Shown one piece after another: positions 1 through 11,300 of a stretch of 64,000 bases of DNA. Within the stretch, counting starts at the first letter, position 1, and every line of letters begins with the position of its first letter. Location: assembly GCF_027172205.1 (NCBI RefSeq), contig NC_070619.1, positions 1,374,001 to 1,438,000 of the forward strand, read 5' to 3'. The notes under the pieces are model-generated. The model did no database searches and was not told where the DNA came from. It saw only the letters and a program-made list of their open reading frames with translations. Both the position numbers and the translations under genes were made by a program. The stretch comes from Podarcis raffonei (lineage: Eukaryota; Chordata; Lepidosauria; Squamata; Lacertidae).

Positions 1-904
1 CTTTTTATTTTTGCATACAAACGACCTGCAAAGTTGGAGCAGTTTTCCTTCAGTAAGATTGGAGTGGGGGGGGGGGAGACCATTTCAGCGTTGCAGTTTA
101 TCATGCCTGACTTCTTATATATATGGTATAAATGTATGTGTTTAAATCAGGCTTGCATTTTATGTATAAGCACCATAAACACACACAGAGAACAGTAAAT
201 GAACACACAAGAAAATATTAATTTGTCATCAAGTTAAGCTATTTAAAAGACAGAGATTAATTGATTAGCCAGTCAATAAAGTAACAAATTAGGAAGAGGG
301 AATGGTTAAGAGGAAACAAAGGGTTAAATCCAATATGAGTTGCACTGATAATTGAAATTAATGGGCATGATTAACCTAAGCTCACTGGGCTGCATAGATT
401 TGCTCTGAGTAGAACTTAATTGAGCCTATTAGCATGTCTATTGCTCTACTCTGAGTAGAACTTGTGGCAACCCCCAGGCCACTATCCCATAAGAAAATTT
501 ACTTGGAAGTAAGCTCAACTGGGCCCAGGAGGATTTAATCCTTTGTGTGTCTACTCATAAGTAAGCTCCGCTGAGTTCAGCTGGACTTCCAAGTTAAGTT
601 TGTGTAGGATTCCAACTAGCCTCATACGCAAAATACGTGCCAAAATACGCAAAGATCACTTTGAAGGCTATCAAATTTGTGAGGGAATAAGCTTTTCATG
701 GACCGTAGCACACTTTCCTATTAGGCATGAGGTCAAATCTAAGTTGGCAGGTGTGTGTAAAATAGGGATATAAAGGAGAAAATGGGAAGGTGGAATAGTG
801 GAGAAAATTAGTCAGTGATAAACTGGATATTAAATACAGTCCTTGATAGCCTGCAGATCATAACTCACTGGGTGGATCATGAGACACTTAATATGAGGGT
901 TATT
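1..904. other. Non-coding, no gene recognised
   Basis: This AT-rich stretch has no exon-like frame with splice signals. It presumably lies in GDF1 intron 1, since GDF1 exon 2 was not found in the window. Around 360-620 there are several diverged copies of a dispersed squamate motif built on CTCTGAGTAGAACTT. A short poly-G run lies near 67-77. Nothing else is recognisable. Confidence 0.5.
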
Positions 905-1545
905 GGGCAAGAAGATTTGGGGTTCAGGGTGACCTTAACAGATTAGAGAACTGGGCCCAAACTAGCAAAATGAATTTCAAAAGGGACAAGTGTCAGGTTC
1001 TGCACTTAGGCAGGAAGACCCAGCTGCACAGATATAAGATGGGGGAAACCTAGCTTACTAGCAGGACATGTGAAAAGGATCTCGGGGTCTTGGTGGACCA
1101 CAAGTTGAACATGAGTCCACTGGGTGATGCAGCAGCAGCAGCAGCAACAAAATTAATGCTATTCAAGGCTGCATCAAGGCTGCATCAACAGAAGTCTAAT
1201 GTCCTGGTAAAGGGAAGTAAAAGTACTGCTCTCTTCTGCCTTGGTCAGACCACAACTGCAGTCCTGTGTCCAGTTCTAGGCACCACAATTTAAGAAGGAT
1301 ATTGACAAGCTGGAAGGTGGGCAGAGGAGGGAGGCCAAGATGACCAAGGGTGTGGAAACCAAGCCTGATGAGGAATGGTTGAGGGAGTTGGGGAGGTTTA
1401 GCCTGGCGAACAGGAGATAGCCATCTTCCAATATCTCAAGGGCTGTCACATGCATTTTGATGGTCATCTGTCATGGACTCTTTAGTTGACATTCCTGCAT
1501 TGCAGGGGGTTGAGCTACATGACCTTCTATCTCCACGATGCTATG
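905..1545 (+). repeat. CR1 LINE, 3' part, 5'-truncated
   Basis: The block runs in the sense direction through the end of the CR1 ORF2 coding region into the 3' UTR. Diagnostic pieces are the segment for 'HKLNMSPLGDAAAAAA', the phrase around 1285-1400 equivalent to 'FKKDIDKLE' and '[10 protein letters not shown]', and the terminal 'gggggttgagctacatgacc' followed by a degraded ATGCTATG end. Indels break the frame. Two better-preserved copies of the same family lie at 33421-34069 (plus) and 19855-20420 (minus). Confidence 0.85.
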
Positions 1546-1997
1546 AACACTTACAATGCAGTGATTTAGCTCACAAATGAGGACATCAAACTTCCAGCCC
1601 ATGACAAGTGTTAATACAACCATCTCAAGAATCCTGGGCTAAAAACTTGATGCCATTACCTGTGGGGTTGCGAGAGAAAGGGCAATGATCAAAGGAGTTT
1701 GTAAAGCGGGGGGGGGGGGATCTCTCTTTATTTTAAGGTTGTGCTTATGAAACTGAACATAGAGTGAACAGCTGGCTATTGTTTTCTTATAAGTCTTTAT
1801 TTATAATATTGCCCAATCCACACTCATGCTAATTTATTTATCTTTGTTAATCACTTTCCACACAGGGGTCTCAAGGTGATGTACAGAATGCAGTAAAAAT
1901 GCTTTTTTAAAAAATCCCCGGGGGGGAAATAAGGACAGGGAATAACTGTGGAAATATCACAGAGGAATGATCAGCTGGGCTGGTCTTATTGTGATTT

Positions 1998-2107
1998 CGT
2001 AGAATCCTAAAACTGTAGGGCAGGAGGGAACCTGAGGATCATCTAGTCCAACCCCTTGCAAAGCAGGAATGTGCAGCCATCCCATATGGGGATCAAACTG
2101 GAGACAA
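1998..2107 (-). repeat. CR1-tailed tRNA-derived SINE, fragment
   Basis: Read on the minus strand this has the end of a B-box-like segment (GTTTGATCCCCATATGGGA), a short linker, 'tgctttgcaaggggttggac' and a CR1-like 3' terminus. The B-box side resembles the tRNA-Ile-headed copy at 27143-27297. The tRNA-like 5' half is missing. Confidence 0.6.
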
Positions 2108-2224
2108 AGCGCAGCTTTTATAATAATTGCAGACTACTTTCAACACCTTTGGCCTGATGAGTAGTTATTTAAAAAGCAACCCTAAATCAATCAAAACAAA
2201 GTTGGTTTTTGTCCTGGACTTGGG

Positions 2225-2500
2225 ACTATGCACTCTGGTGAACTAAGTTCTACTCAGAATAGACCCAATGAGTCTCGGTTAGCCATGCCCAATAATTGCA
2301 ACGTGTCTACTCTGAGTAGGACTGACATTGCTTACCATCCTGGGCTTTTATTCCCCAAACTGGCCTGATTTTATTAATTTTAGGAGAATTTAAGGGGATG
2401 CAGAATCCATTTCTGGTTTTATTGGGTGAAGAAAAGCAAGCCATAAAATGACCTCAGTGGGACTTGCTTCTGAGTAGACCTGTGCAGGATTCTAACCTCT
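2225..2500. repeat. Dispersed squamate motif with CTACTCAGAGTAG core
   Basis: Two or three short pieces near 2245-2330 and 2453-2497 carry forms of 'ttctactcagaatagaccc' and 'gcttctgagtagacctgtgc'. The same near-palindromic core recurs at 4300-4570, 8905-8950, 25585-25625, 30160-30245, 34215-34275 and 51685-51740. The repeat class is not recognised. Confidence 0.5.
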
Positions 2501-2576
2501 GGGAGAAAATCATGGCCATCTCAAACCAGAAACCCATCAATCAAACAGAGCTCCCAAAACCTTTGCAACAACGTAC

Positions 2577-2862
2577 CTTGGTCTGGGAAGACTCGGATGA
2601 TATTGCCAGGAACCCTGAATTCTTCGACCCAGCAAGGCGTCCTCCCTTCCTCGGAAGCTGGAGAGAGGTTGGCTCTCTTGTGGAACATCTTCCAGAGCAG
2701 ATGGGGCACGGGCGGGGGAGATCTGGGGCTGGGCCTGGTCGTGAGCCCCAGAGATTTCAACACCAAACTTTCCTGCCTTTGCAAATGCATCCCTCCCACC
2801 AGCAAGACCCAGAGCATCCCAGCTGCTCCCAGAATTAGTTGAAAATAGTGCAAATGCTCCAT
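2577..2862 (-). CDS. GDF1: GDF1/Vg1 (TGF-beta family), coding exon 1, partial gene
   Basis: This exon encodes the start of a growth/differentiation factor of the GDF1-Vg1 type, a secreted TGF-beta ligand that acts with Nodal in mesoderm and left-right patterning. The start codon at 2862 opens 95 codons plus one base. A hydrophobic signal peptide (core LILGAAGMLWVLLVGG) comes first, then propeptide sequence with 'LKSLGLTTRPSPRSPPPVP', 'LLWKMFHKR' and the hallmark 'VEEFRVPGNIIRVFPDQG', which closely parallels Xenopus Vg1. The exon ends in a strong donor, CAAG|GTACGT, in phase 1 as expected for this gene. The remaining propeptide and the cysteine-knot domain must be in an exon left of position 1. 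An in-frame upstream extension to 3177 is open, but the chosen ATG directly precedes the signal peptide. CERS1 lies upstream on the same strand. Confidence 0.92.
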
Positions 2863-3184
2863 TCTATTCTCTCTTTTGGAGACGCTGGCAATGGGGAGAA
2901 CTGGGGCAAGAAAAGGGGTCTGAATACTTGCTGGGGGGGGGCGGGAGAGAAGCCCGATGAAGGCGCGGAGGAAGAGGCAGCTGATGGGGGTTGATTGGCT
3001 AATGGGGGCCTTTGATCTTTGGGCAGCTGGCCAGGGGCCGAGGGGGCTTCTGGGTAAGGACCCGACTTGAGGGTCCGGGTGATGGGCGCATCTGGTTAAC
3101 CCTTCCCCGCCCAGGGCAAACCAGGTGAGTTCAGTCCAGAGTTTTGCTGCTTTTATTCTACCCAATTTATCCTCCATATATGGG

Positions 3185-3310
3185 CGCAGTTGTTTTTAAA
3201 GATTCACACCAACCCTGCGAGGTGGGCTAGGTTGAGAGACCCCAGGTGATTGCACAGGATCATAGAATTGTAGAGTTGGAAGGAACCTGAGGGTCATCTA
3301 GTCCAACCCC
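3185..3310 (-). repeat. SINE and CR1 3'-tail fragments
   Basis: Bases 3195-3250 resemble the middle of the L2-tailed SINE in minus orientation ('caccaaccctgcgaggtggg'). Bases 3259-3310 are a minus-strand CR1-type 3' end with 'catagaattgtagagttgg' and 'ggtcatctagtccaacccc'. Confidence 0.6.
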
Positions 3311-3460
3311 ATGACTGATGGCTGCCCAACCACTGGAGGAATTCCCCCCAAATCCCCCCCTGTAGTCATGGAGGGGGCTTTGGGTGTTTTTTGTTTCAGT
3401 GTGCTTACCTATAATCTTTAATGTTTTGTAAGGTATCCTGGGAACCCACGGAAAGGTGGA

Positions 3461-3670
3461 GAGAGGCAGTGTGGTGTAGTGGTTAGAGTGCCAGGCTGGG
3501 GCCTGGGAGAGACCAGGGTTGGAATCCCCCACTCCGCCATGAAGCTCACTGGGTGACCCGGTCCTACCTCCCAGGGTTGTGTGGGGAATGTGGGGAGGGG
3601 AGAGACCCCTGTGTGTCACCTTGAGCTCTTGGAGCAAAAAAACTGGAATATAAGTGCAATAAATTAATAG
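3461..3670 (+). repeat. tRNA-derived SINE with L2-like tail
   Basis: The element opens with a pol III head ('gtgtggtgtagtggttagag', then 'ccagggttggaatccccc' as B box), continues with 'ccatgaagctcactgggtga' and a degenerate middle, and ends in 'ccttgagctcttggagcaaa' and 'ggaatataagtgcaataaat', an L2-like 3' tail. Related copies in the other orientation are at 31030-31390 and 52690-53150, each split by a DNA transposon. Confidence 0.75.
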
Positions 3671-3746
3671 TGACAAATCAAATTGTTATCAACCTATTAT
3701 CTTGCAACCTTGGTTCTCCTTTCCATTTAAGATGCAGCTCTCTCCC

Positions 3747-3890
3747 CATAGCTGTCAACTTTCAGACTTGAAAATAAGGGATCAGCAGCCTCACCTGTCC
3801 CAGGGACAGGCTACAGGATATCTAACAATCCGGGAAACGGCGCTGGAATAACGGAATTTCCCACAAAAAAAGGGAAGGTGGACAGCTATG
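3747..3890. mobile_element. Small hAT-like MITE
   Basis: The ends are inverted repeats: 'catagctgtcaact' at the left and 'gtggacagctatg' at the right. The sequence 'tctctcccc' lies immediately outside or overlapping both ends, which suggests an 8-9 bp target-site duplication as for hAT elements. The element is about 144 bp and has no coding capacity. Confidence 0.6.
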
Positions 3891-5539
3891 TCTCTCCCCC
3901 ATCTTGTCCCCTTTTAAACATGTCAAGCAGCAGCAGAAATCCCAACTCAGGAATACAGAACTCTACACTCAACTTTAAGCGGCTAGAAAGGTAATAAACA
4001 GCTCTTACGACAAATGCGATTTCTCCTTCTTTTAATGAGGATTCCGCCACAAGAGAGTTGGCATTTAAATTAACACAGAAACAAACACAGGGCCTCAGAT
4101 CCCTCTCTCACAGACAAACACCTTTCTGAAGCAAAGCCACAAGTCATAAAAGAGCAGGGGAGGAAGTGTGAACATGGGTGCAAGGGATGGATCCGGACCA
4201 GGCCTAGAAGTCTGGAATGAGCTTTGTCATAAGACTCTCCTTGCACCAAACAGGAACCTTGTGTGTGTGAAGACATAATCCACCTGGATGGGATTTGACC
4301 CCCCCAACTAACTTACTCAAGAGTAGACACATAGAAGGGAAAAGGCACAACTAATTTGGGCCCATTAACATCAATGGGCTGCATCCACTATCCAGCATTG
4401 AAGCTTATGAACACAACCACTAACACTAGGACCGCTAACTTCAATGAGTCTACTCTGAATAGGACTACCGCCAGGAGCAACCCATTGAAGTTAATGGGGT
4501 CCATTAGTCACATCCATTCATTTCAATGGGTCTACTCTGAGAATGATTCAGTTGGCTGCAACCTTGTTTTGCCCGGAAGCATCTCAGATCCGAAAGCATG
4601 CTAGTCCCTTTTACGGAAAGCCCAGTGGATTTGAAGCCTTGTTGGGTTCTCTGGTGATCCCTGTTTCACATCACGCTCGGTTGCGACCTTTCCCCACTTA
4701 CTCAGAAGTCAGCTGCAATGTGTTGAACCAGCCTTTAGGATTGCAGCCTTAGAAGGGGAGATTTCTGCCCACTCACTGGAGATGGGGGCAAATTTAACTT
4801 GACAACACATCCTCACATTTTTTAAGCTAATTACACTCTTCCAGGATACCCATTGCAGATGAAGAATCTGGTGTGGTTCCTGAAGTCCTGAACATTTATT
4901 TTTTGAGAAAATACAGGCTTTGGGTTTTTTTAAGGGAAATATCTGGCAGGGTGCCACCTTCTTTCGTCCCAACATCTGGAGTTCCCCATCCCTGTTGCAC
5001 CTGGGTGGCCACATGAGAACAGGGTGTTGAGCTCAATGGGCCCTTAGGAACCACATTTAGAGGTCCACAAATCCATCCCCGCCTTATTTTCCTTCCAAGG
5101 GAAGACTCACCAGAAGTCAACAGGCTGCTGTGGACAGGCATGCGCAACACTCAAGTGGCAAGGGATCCCCTCTCTCTCTTGGCCTTCTGTAGGACAGATT
5201 TGGTCAAGGAACAAGCCATGTCACCAGCGCGGTCCCACTACGGGACACAATTTATTTAAGGTATTCCTAAACTTTTGCTTAATGTTTAATATCTCTAAAC
5301 AGTGTGCAAAACAAATTACAGTGCAGGAACACCAGGTGTGTGGGAGTGCAGCATATTGTTTGTGGCATCTGGCTTGCAGAGAACATCGGCTTTCACTAGA
5401 GAAACCAAGGTGCTAGCCCTCATGGATGCAGTGGTAGGCCTGAATCCTCAGAAACAGGAGCTGTGCACCAAATATGATTCCCAGGGATAGGGAGGAGTTC
5501 GATGCTCCACGCTTCTTCCCTAGGAACGAACCTCCAAAC
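3891..5539. other. Between CERS1 and GDF1, mostly unassigned
   Basis: No conserved exon is seen. Diverged copies of the CTACTCTGAGTAG squamate motif sit at about 4305-4330 and 4430-4570, with phrases such as 'ttcaatgggtctactctgag'. AATAAA-type signals on the minus strand occur near 4891 and 5250 and could serve a CERS1-side transcript, but nothing in the sequence shows that they are used. Confidence 0.4.
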
Positions 5540-5675
5540 CAGGGTTTCCCAAACTTGGGTCTCTGGGTCTTTTGGGACTACAACTCCCATCATCCCGAGC
5601 TAGCAGGACCAGTGGTCAGGGATGATGGGAATTGTAGTCCCAAAACAGCCGGAGGCCCAAGTTTGGGAAACACTG
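5540..5675. mobile_element. Palindromic hAT-type MITE, copy A
   Basis: The element is close to a full palindrome with arms of about 60 bp. It starts cagggtttcccaaactt and ends aagtttgggaaacactg. Each arm carries a form of 'gactacaactcccatcatcc'. Three other near-complete copies are at 31234-31369, 45256-45391 and 61019-61153. The termini fit non-autonomous hAT elements. No clean target duplication is visible here. Confidence 0.8.
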
Positions 5676-6292
5676 CCAGGTGTGCGCAAAAAAATCAGAG
5701 AACTTGTTCAACTTTTCATCATTTATGCAAGTCAGGAAATCTAACTCTCCCCCCTCCCTGCAGCGGGGAATTCTACAGTTCTTGGTGCTTTCAATTTTTC
5801 CATGGAGGGGAAAGGGAGAGGCAGATTTTTTAAACCTGGCACACATATGCAGGCTGCTGTGACTGTGGCGTCATCCTGCAGCACCAAGCAGAAGGGGGCT
5901 GAGGGGGCAAATGGATGCAATGGCTTCCCAGATGTTTTAATTATCAAAAGAAGGGCTCGTTCACACAGACTCCAGCGTCCCGACTTGTGTTGAAAGTGTG
6001 TATGCTTGTTGGTTTGTTTAAATTGGCCAGACTGCATTTCTGTTGAACAGTACATGCGGATAAATGTCCACGTGTCCACAGACCGAAGTTCAAAGATTGT
6101 ACACTTCTGGGATGTAGTGTGTGAACACCCTGAAAACGCGACTTCTGGATCCAGGGGTGCTTTTGGGTACAAATGTCCCCATCTGCATTTCAAATTCCTC
6201 TCCCTCCTGTGTCTTCTTCCACCTTAGCAAGCAATTATTTGCGTCCACATCTACTGTTGCTAACTCAGGGTGAGCAGAATACGAGGAGCACC
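5676..6292. other. Between CERS1 and GDF1, unassigned
   Basis: No repeat family or conserved exon is recognised here. Open frames on both strands are short, overlapping and without homology to known families, so they are taken as chance. Confidence 0.4.
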
Positions 6293-6685
6293 AGGAGCTG
6301 CCCTATACAGCGTCAGGCCGTTGGGTAACACGAGATCAAGACTGTGTGCAGCTCTCCCAGGTTTCAGGCCTGGGGGTCTCTCCCAACCCAAACTGGCGAC
6401 GCCGGGGACTGAACCCCCAGCCCTACTGAATGCAAAGCAAACGATCTACCGCTGAGCTGTGGTCATTCAGTTTACGGTCATTCTGGTCCTCAAGGAATAT
6501 AGAGCTGGCTGAAATAGGAAGCCAATAAGCTGCCTTCTGTTGCATCAATGGGTCGGCGGAGTTCAGTAATGCCTGCACAAATTGGCAGCAGCTCTCCAGG
6601 CTTCCAGACCTGGGGTGCCCTTTCACGGAGATGCTGAACCGGGGACCCTCCACATGTGAGGCAGCTGCTCTAAGCTCAACCCTTT
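6293..6685 (-). repeat. Two tRNA-Ala-derived SINEs
   Basis: Two minus-strand copies lie at about 6293-6465 and 6505-6685. Read on the minus strand, the first gives a tRNA-Ala-like head with 'agctcagcggtagatcgttt' as A box and 'gttcagtccccggcgtcgcc' as B box. A body with 'gagagacccccaggcctgaa' follows, then 'agggcagctcctggtgctcc' as a worn form of the usual tail ending in 'aaggcagcttcctatgtt'. Related copies recur at least eight times in the window in both orientations. Confidence 0.75.
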
Positions 6686-6737
6686 CCTGGGAGATCTCTT
6701 GGAGATGGGAAACTGTTTCCAGCTCTGGGGCAGCTGT

Positions 6738-6822
6738 TGGCAGAGCATAAGACTCTTAATCTGCGGTTCCTGCATTGCAGGGGGCTGGACTAGATGGCCA
6801 TTGTGGTCCCAGCTCTGTGATT
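6738..6822 (+). repeat. tRNA-Lys-derived, CR1-tailed SINE, deleted copy
   Basis: The tRNA-Lys anticodon region 'gcataagactcttaatctg' is fused directly to 'tcctgcattgcagggggctg' and a CR1-type end. The B-box half of the tRNA is deleted compared with the copy at 27945-28083. Confidence 0.65.
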
Positions 6823-8308
6823 CCGTCCCCTGCCAGCCCTGCATTTGCCACTTGGGCTTTCTGCCCCCAAAGGATTCTTACCACCGTCCTCTGCTTTTCC
6901 CTGGGGTTAAGGGTTGGAGGGGGGTGTTAACAGCATGACATGGATGGGCGCTGCCCCAAAGCCAGCTCTGGGGCGCCCAACTGAGCCACAAACACCAATT
7001 GGTGCTGTATTGGGGCGCTGGGACTGGCAGAACCACATTCAAACCTCTGCTCACCTGCAACCCTTGTGGTGCCATGGGATCTTTGGAGGCCTGATAGGGT
7101 AAAGATAATAAATCTGCCACCAGAGCTTGCATTCTATATACCCAAACTTCATTGGAGGTCCATGCTGGTGCTGCTTCAAGGTATTCCCTCGCAGGAGGGA
7201 GAATGCAAAACGGGAGTCACCTCCATCCATCTGGATAGAAAGACAGACGCCAATAGTTTTGGGCTGTCTGAATGGCACCCAGGTGCCCTGGCAGGAAAAG
7301 AAGCTGCCCAGCTGCCTCTGCTCATTGGGTGCAGCACCTAGCTCACAGAGACTCCTTTTTCCTTGTGGGGCGCTGTGGTACAGTCCTTGCAGACAGACAG
7401 ACAGACTCTGAAGGCAGAGGCTCCACGCAGCCCCTTCAGGCAGACACCGCCCCAGCCCCTCTGTCTCCCCACATTCCTGGCGCCCTGTTTTTTCATCACA
7501 AACATTTTAGATATAAAAACAGGCAGCCGATTTCACCATCATCTCCCCCACCCATCCTCTGCCATTACAAACAGAATGTTTTAAAAGTCTGTTTTCAGAA
7601 ACTAATTTGGAAAATTACAGTAGTTTTGGATACTTCCTTTGCACACAACAGGAAAAAAGTACACACCCCCTGAGACAGGTCCAAAACCCTTTCCCCCTTC
7701 TGCTAACGATATCCCGTAAAATATATATTTTAAAAAGGCGGGGTGTGCGTGCTTGCAAGGCGAGGAATAAAGTGCCGCAGAGCATTGTGGGATAGCTGTC
7801 CCCAGGTGAACACCACCACCCCTCCTGTCTATCAATTCACATGTGCGATTCCCCGCCCCCTCAATCTGATTGGCCACTCGCTTCTCTTCACCAGTCAGGG
7901 CTCTGGAGAACGAGGAGGGTGGGGGAAGCTGTTGCATCCTCTCGGGGGCCACCCCAAAGAAGGCTGCACAGGGCAGAGCTGGTCTTTACAAGGGGGTGGT
8001 GGCGGAGGGGGGACTTTTGCCGCTCCCTTGGTGGGTCTCTCCGCTGGGCATGCCGCATCCACCCCAGGTCTGTGAAAAAGGCCCCCTTTCAATCCACTCC
8101 ATGGGAGTCCTCACCGCCAGCGCCAACTCTGGCCAAATGCAAGAATTTTTTAAAAAAACAATGCAACCGCCAGTGAGTTTCCTGCAGACGCTTCCACCTC
8201 CCCACCCCACAGCTCTAGGCATCAAGACGGAAGGGTGGGGGGCGGGCTCTTCTCTGGGCTGCCAAACAAGCTGGGGGTCCTTGCCAGCAGAGGTCCAGCG
8301 GGTGCCGC
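6823..8308. other. Between CERS1 stop and GDF1, unassigned
   Basis: The stretch directly downstream of the CERS1 stop has no recognised repeat over most of its length. By the mammalian model it would be CERS1 3' UTR or the spacer in a CERS1-GDF1 transcript. A 233-codon plus-strand frame at 7870-8571 overlaps the last CERS1 exon in antisense and is judged spurious. Confidence 0.4.
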
Positions 8309-8351
8309 CTACAACCGCTTGTCTTTCACGAGTCCGTTCTTCAAATGTTTC
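8309..8351 (-). CDS. CERS1: CERS1 exon 7 (C-terminal tail and stop)
   Basis: Acceptor CTTCCACAG precedes 43 coding bases. After completing a glycine codon they read [13 protein letters not shown] and TAG at 8311-8309. Human CERS1 ends in [13 protein letters not shown]. The exon is far too short to be found as an ORF and was recognised by this match. Confidence 0.93.
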
Positions 8352-11300
8352 CTGTGGAAGAGAGAGCAAGAGAGCTGAACCCCCTGGAATTAATGGGCCC
8401 AAGTCAGCCCTGTCAAAAGAAGGGAAGACTAGCCTGCCGGATCAGGCCCCAGGGGGCCCCTCTGGTCCAGCATCCTCTTCTCACTGCAGCCAACCAGGCG
8501 CCTGTTGTGGGAAATGGGCAAGCAGGACTGGAACCCCAGAGCCTGGGATGCAGAAAGATTTCTCCCTCTGAGCATCACCCTATTGGCTAGTAGCCATTCC
8601 TCTGTGAGTTCATCCAATCCGCTTTTGAAGCCAGCCAGGTTGGTGGTCATGCTGCCTCCAGTGGCAGGGAGTTCCATAGTTTAACTAGGTGCTGAATCTC
8701 CCAGCTTTCAGCTTCATTAGATACTCCCAAGCTGTAGCGTTAGGAAAAAAGGTCTTTCTCCCTCTTGCCTATAAACTTTCTATGCCATGCATCATTTTTT
8801 AATATCAAGTTGCCTCTTATTCACCTTTTCTCAAATCAAAAAAGCCCTAAACGCCTCATAGGGGAGCCAGTCAACCCTCTTGAGGGAAAGGGCCCTTTTC
8901 TGCCCGTTCATTTCAATAGGACTACTCTGAGTAAGACTAATGTAAGGGCACACACCTATGCTTCCATATAGCAACCTTCCAGAGGCTTTATTACAGCTTT
9001 TGTGTGTTTTAAATTCATGTCACAACAATGAGCTTTATAATCCTGTGGCTGCAATTTACTCAGTGTGCTAAAATTACAAACCACTTTGCGAAGCTTACGC
9101 TCCAAAAACCCGACTGGGAATAGCTGAAACTATAAAAAACTATAAAAAATATGCATTTGTCAAACCCTTAATAGTGGGTTTCCATGCTCCCCTGGCTTGG
9201 CCCTGCCTCCCCCTGGGGAAAACACCCCACTCCTTTCAATGCCAAAGAGCTGAATGGAACATCCACATTTAGACACAGTCTACCTCAGAGTGGTTTACAT
9301 GCTCCGTTTCTGGGCTTCAAACTAGCAGAATGATGCCCACGGCGAAGGGTTTCATCCAACAAGACGATTCTTGTGGAGGATAGTTGTATCAAAAGAACTC
9401 CACATTCAGGTGCAAACTATCCCTGAATGCTAGGGGGGGCAGCTAAACATCTGGGAGAGGGTGGGTGCTTTTGCACTCCACTTGCAGGGTTTCCAGAAGA
9501 GCATGGCTGTCCACTGATGGAAGCAGGGAAGCCAGGCGAAATGAATGTTGGTGAGAATTTGATTTTCTTCCTCCCTCCCTCCCTCCCTGGCACACTAACC
9601 CTTCCTTCCAGCAGCTGGGGACGTGAAACTCCCGGTCTCTCTTCTTGCAGGCTGCGTCAACATCATATTCCCGGACGTCGTTCACTTCCCGAACTTGCCC
9701 CAGCAAGACCTTCACTACGAAGATGATGATGTACTGCAAAGAGGAAGGGAGAGGGGGCAATCATAGAAATGTAGAGTTGGAAGGGAACCCCAAGGGTCAT
9801 CTAGCCCATCCCCTTGCAATTCAGGAATCTTTTGCCCAACATGGGGCTCGAACTCATGACCCTGAAATTAAGAACCCTATTTTGCACTCCATTACTCAGC
9901 CCCCCACTTTCCTGAGAACCTGGTTCATCCCAGCCAGGGTGACGTGGGCTAAGATGGCCCGCACTCCCATGATAAAAACATAATAAAATAGCCATTATGA
10001 TAGCAGTCCTCTTCCCCCCCACTTTCACAGGCAATAGATTATTGAATAGCCATAGGCCTGGGTAAAGAGGAATGTTTTTGCCTGGCGCCTAAAGACATGT
10101 AATGATGGCTCCAGGCGAACCTCTGGGGAGAGCACCCAACATTTACTATGTAAGTAAAGCCAACTTTTACTTTTTCACAAAGCAATGTGTGTGGGTGTTA
10201 TTTCTAAGGGGGAGAAAAATGGCAATACCAGGCAAAATCCAGTCTGCCTTAAAGCATCCTGGATATTTTTTTTAAAAAATATTATTTATTAATTTTTCAC
10301 ATAAAATAAATCTTTACATATTTTAATATAATCCATAAATTACTTTATCTGTTGACTTCCTGTCCTCCATTTCCATGGTTTTCATATTTACCCTTAAATG
10401 CTGCATATTTTGCCTATACTATTCAATACACACAATTTTACGTATTTATCTTAATAATTTGTGCTGTCACTCATATTTAAAGTCCTGGTCATCTCATTAT
10501 AGTAGTTCTTTAAATCCCTCCCAAAAAATTCAGTTCTCAAAGCATTTTTCATCATTTTGATCTCTAATCTTTGCTTTGCTGTTAATTTTGCCAGTTGCAC
10601 GTATTCCATCATTTTCAAAAGCCAATCTTCATATGTTGAAGGATTGAGAAGACGAACAAAGCGTCCTGGATTATTGTTTCTAGAAGGTTAAATGAACCTT
10701 GCCTTAGCTTCCAAGTTTATCCTGCAAAGGACAGTCCTCTGTTGACTTCATTCACGTGAGCAAGGAAAGGTAATAAGTAAACAATATATCCTCTCCTAGT
10801 ATCTAAATCCTTTCCTGCAGCACTGGGGCTCATGAGGTTCCCAACTCCTGCATTCCTGCAGGGCAAGGCGATGGTGAGGCTCGCTACTCACCAGGAACCA
10901 GTAGATGTTCATCAGAGTCAGGATGAAGAGCAAAGCATTGAAAAAGAAGTAGAAGGGGATGTCCGGGACAGTCTGGAGGCTGGTGTGGCAGGTGGTGTAG
11001 AGCACTTTGAGAGGGAACCAGTACAAGCGGAACCAGAACCTGCGGGGACAAGGGACCTGGTCTAGGAGGACTAGAATCTTCTTGTTCGTTCACTTAATAA
11101 AATCTCTGTATGGTTTGATTGTAAAAAACAAACAAAACCTCAAAGCAATTTACAATTTTGGAAAACATTTTGCACAAGAGCAGTCTATCTGAACAGCAAA
11201 ATACTGGGATTGCAGCACCACAGCGATTTATTTTAGCCACAAGCAAACAACAATTTGTAACATGCCTTCCTCCTGGGTTTTCTTTTTGAGGGGGGTGGAG

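Noticed and set aside
1-2500. GDF1 exon 2 with the cysteine-knot domain
   Set aside because: No frame on the minus strand shows the TGF-beta cysteine pattern; the exon must lie outside the window.
7870-8571. 233-codon plus-strand open frame
   Set aside because: It is antisense to the last CERS1 exon and a CR1-like 3' UTR, has low-complexity Gly/Pro/Ser composition and no recognisable domain.
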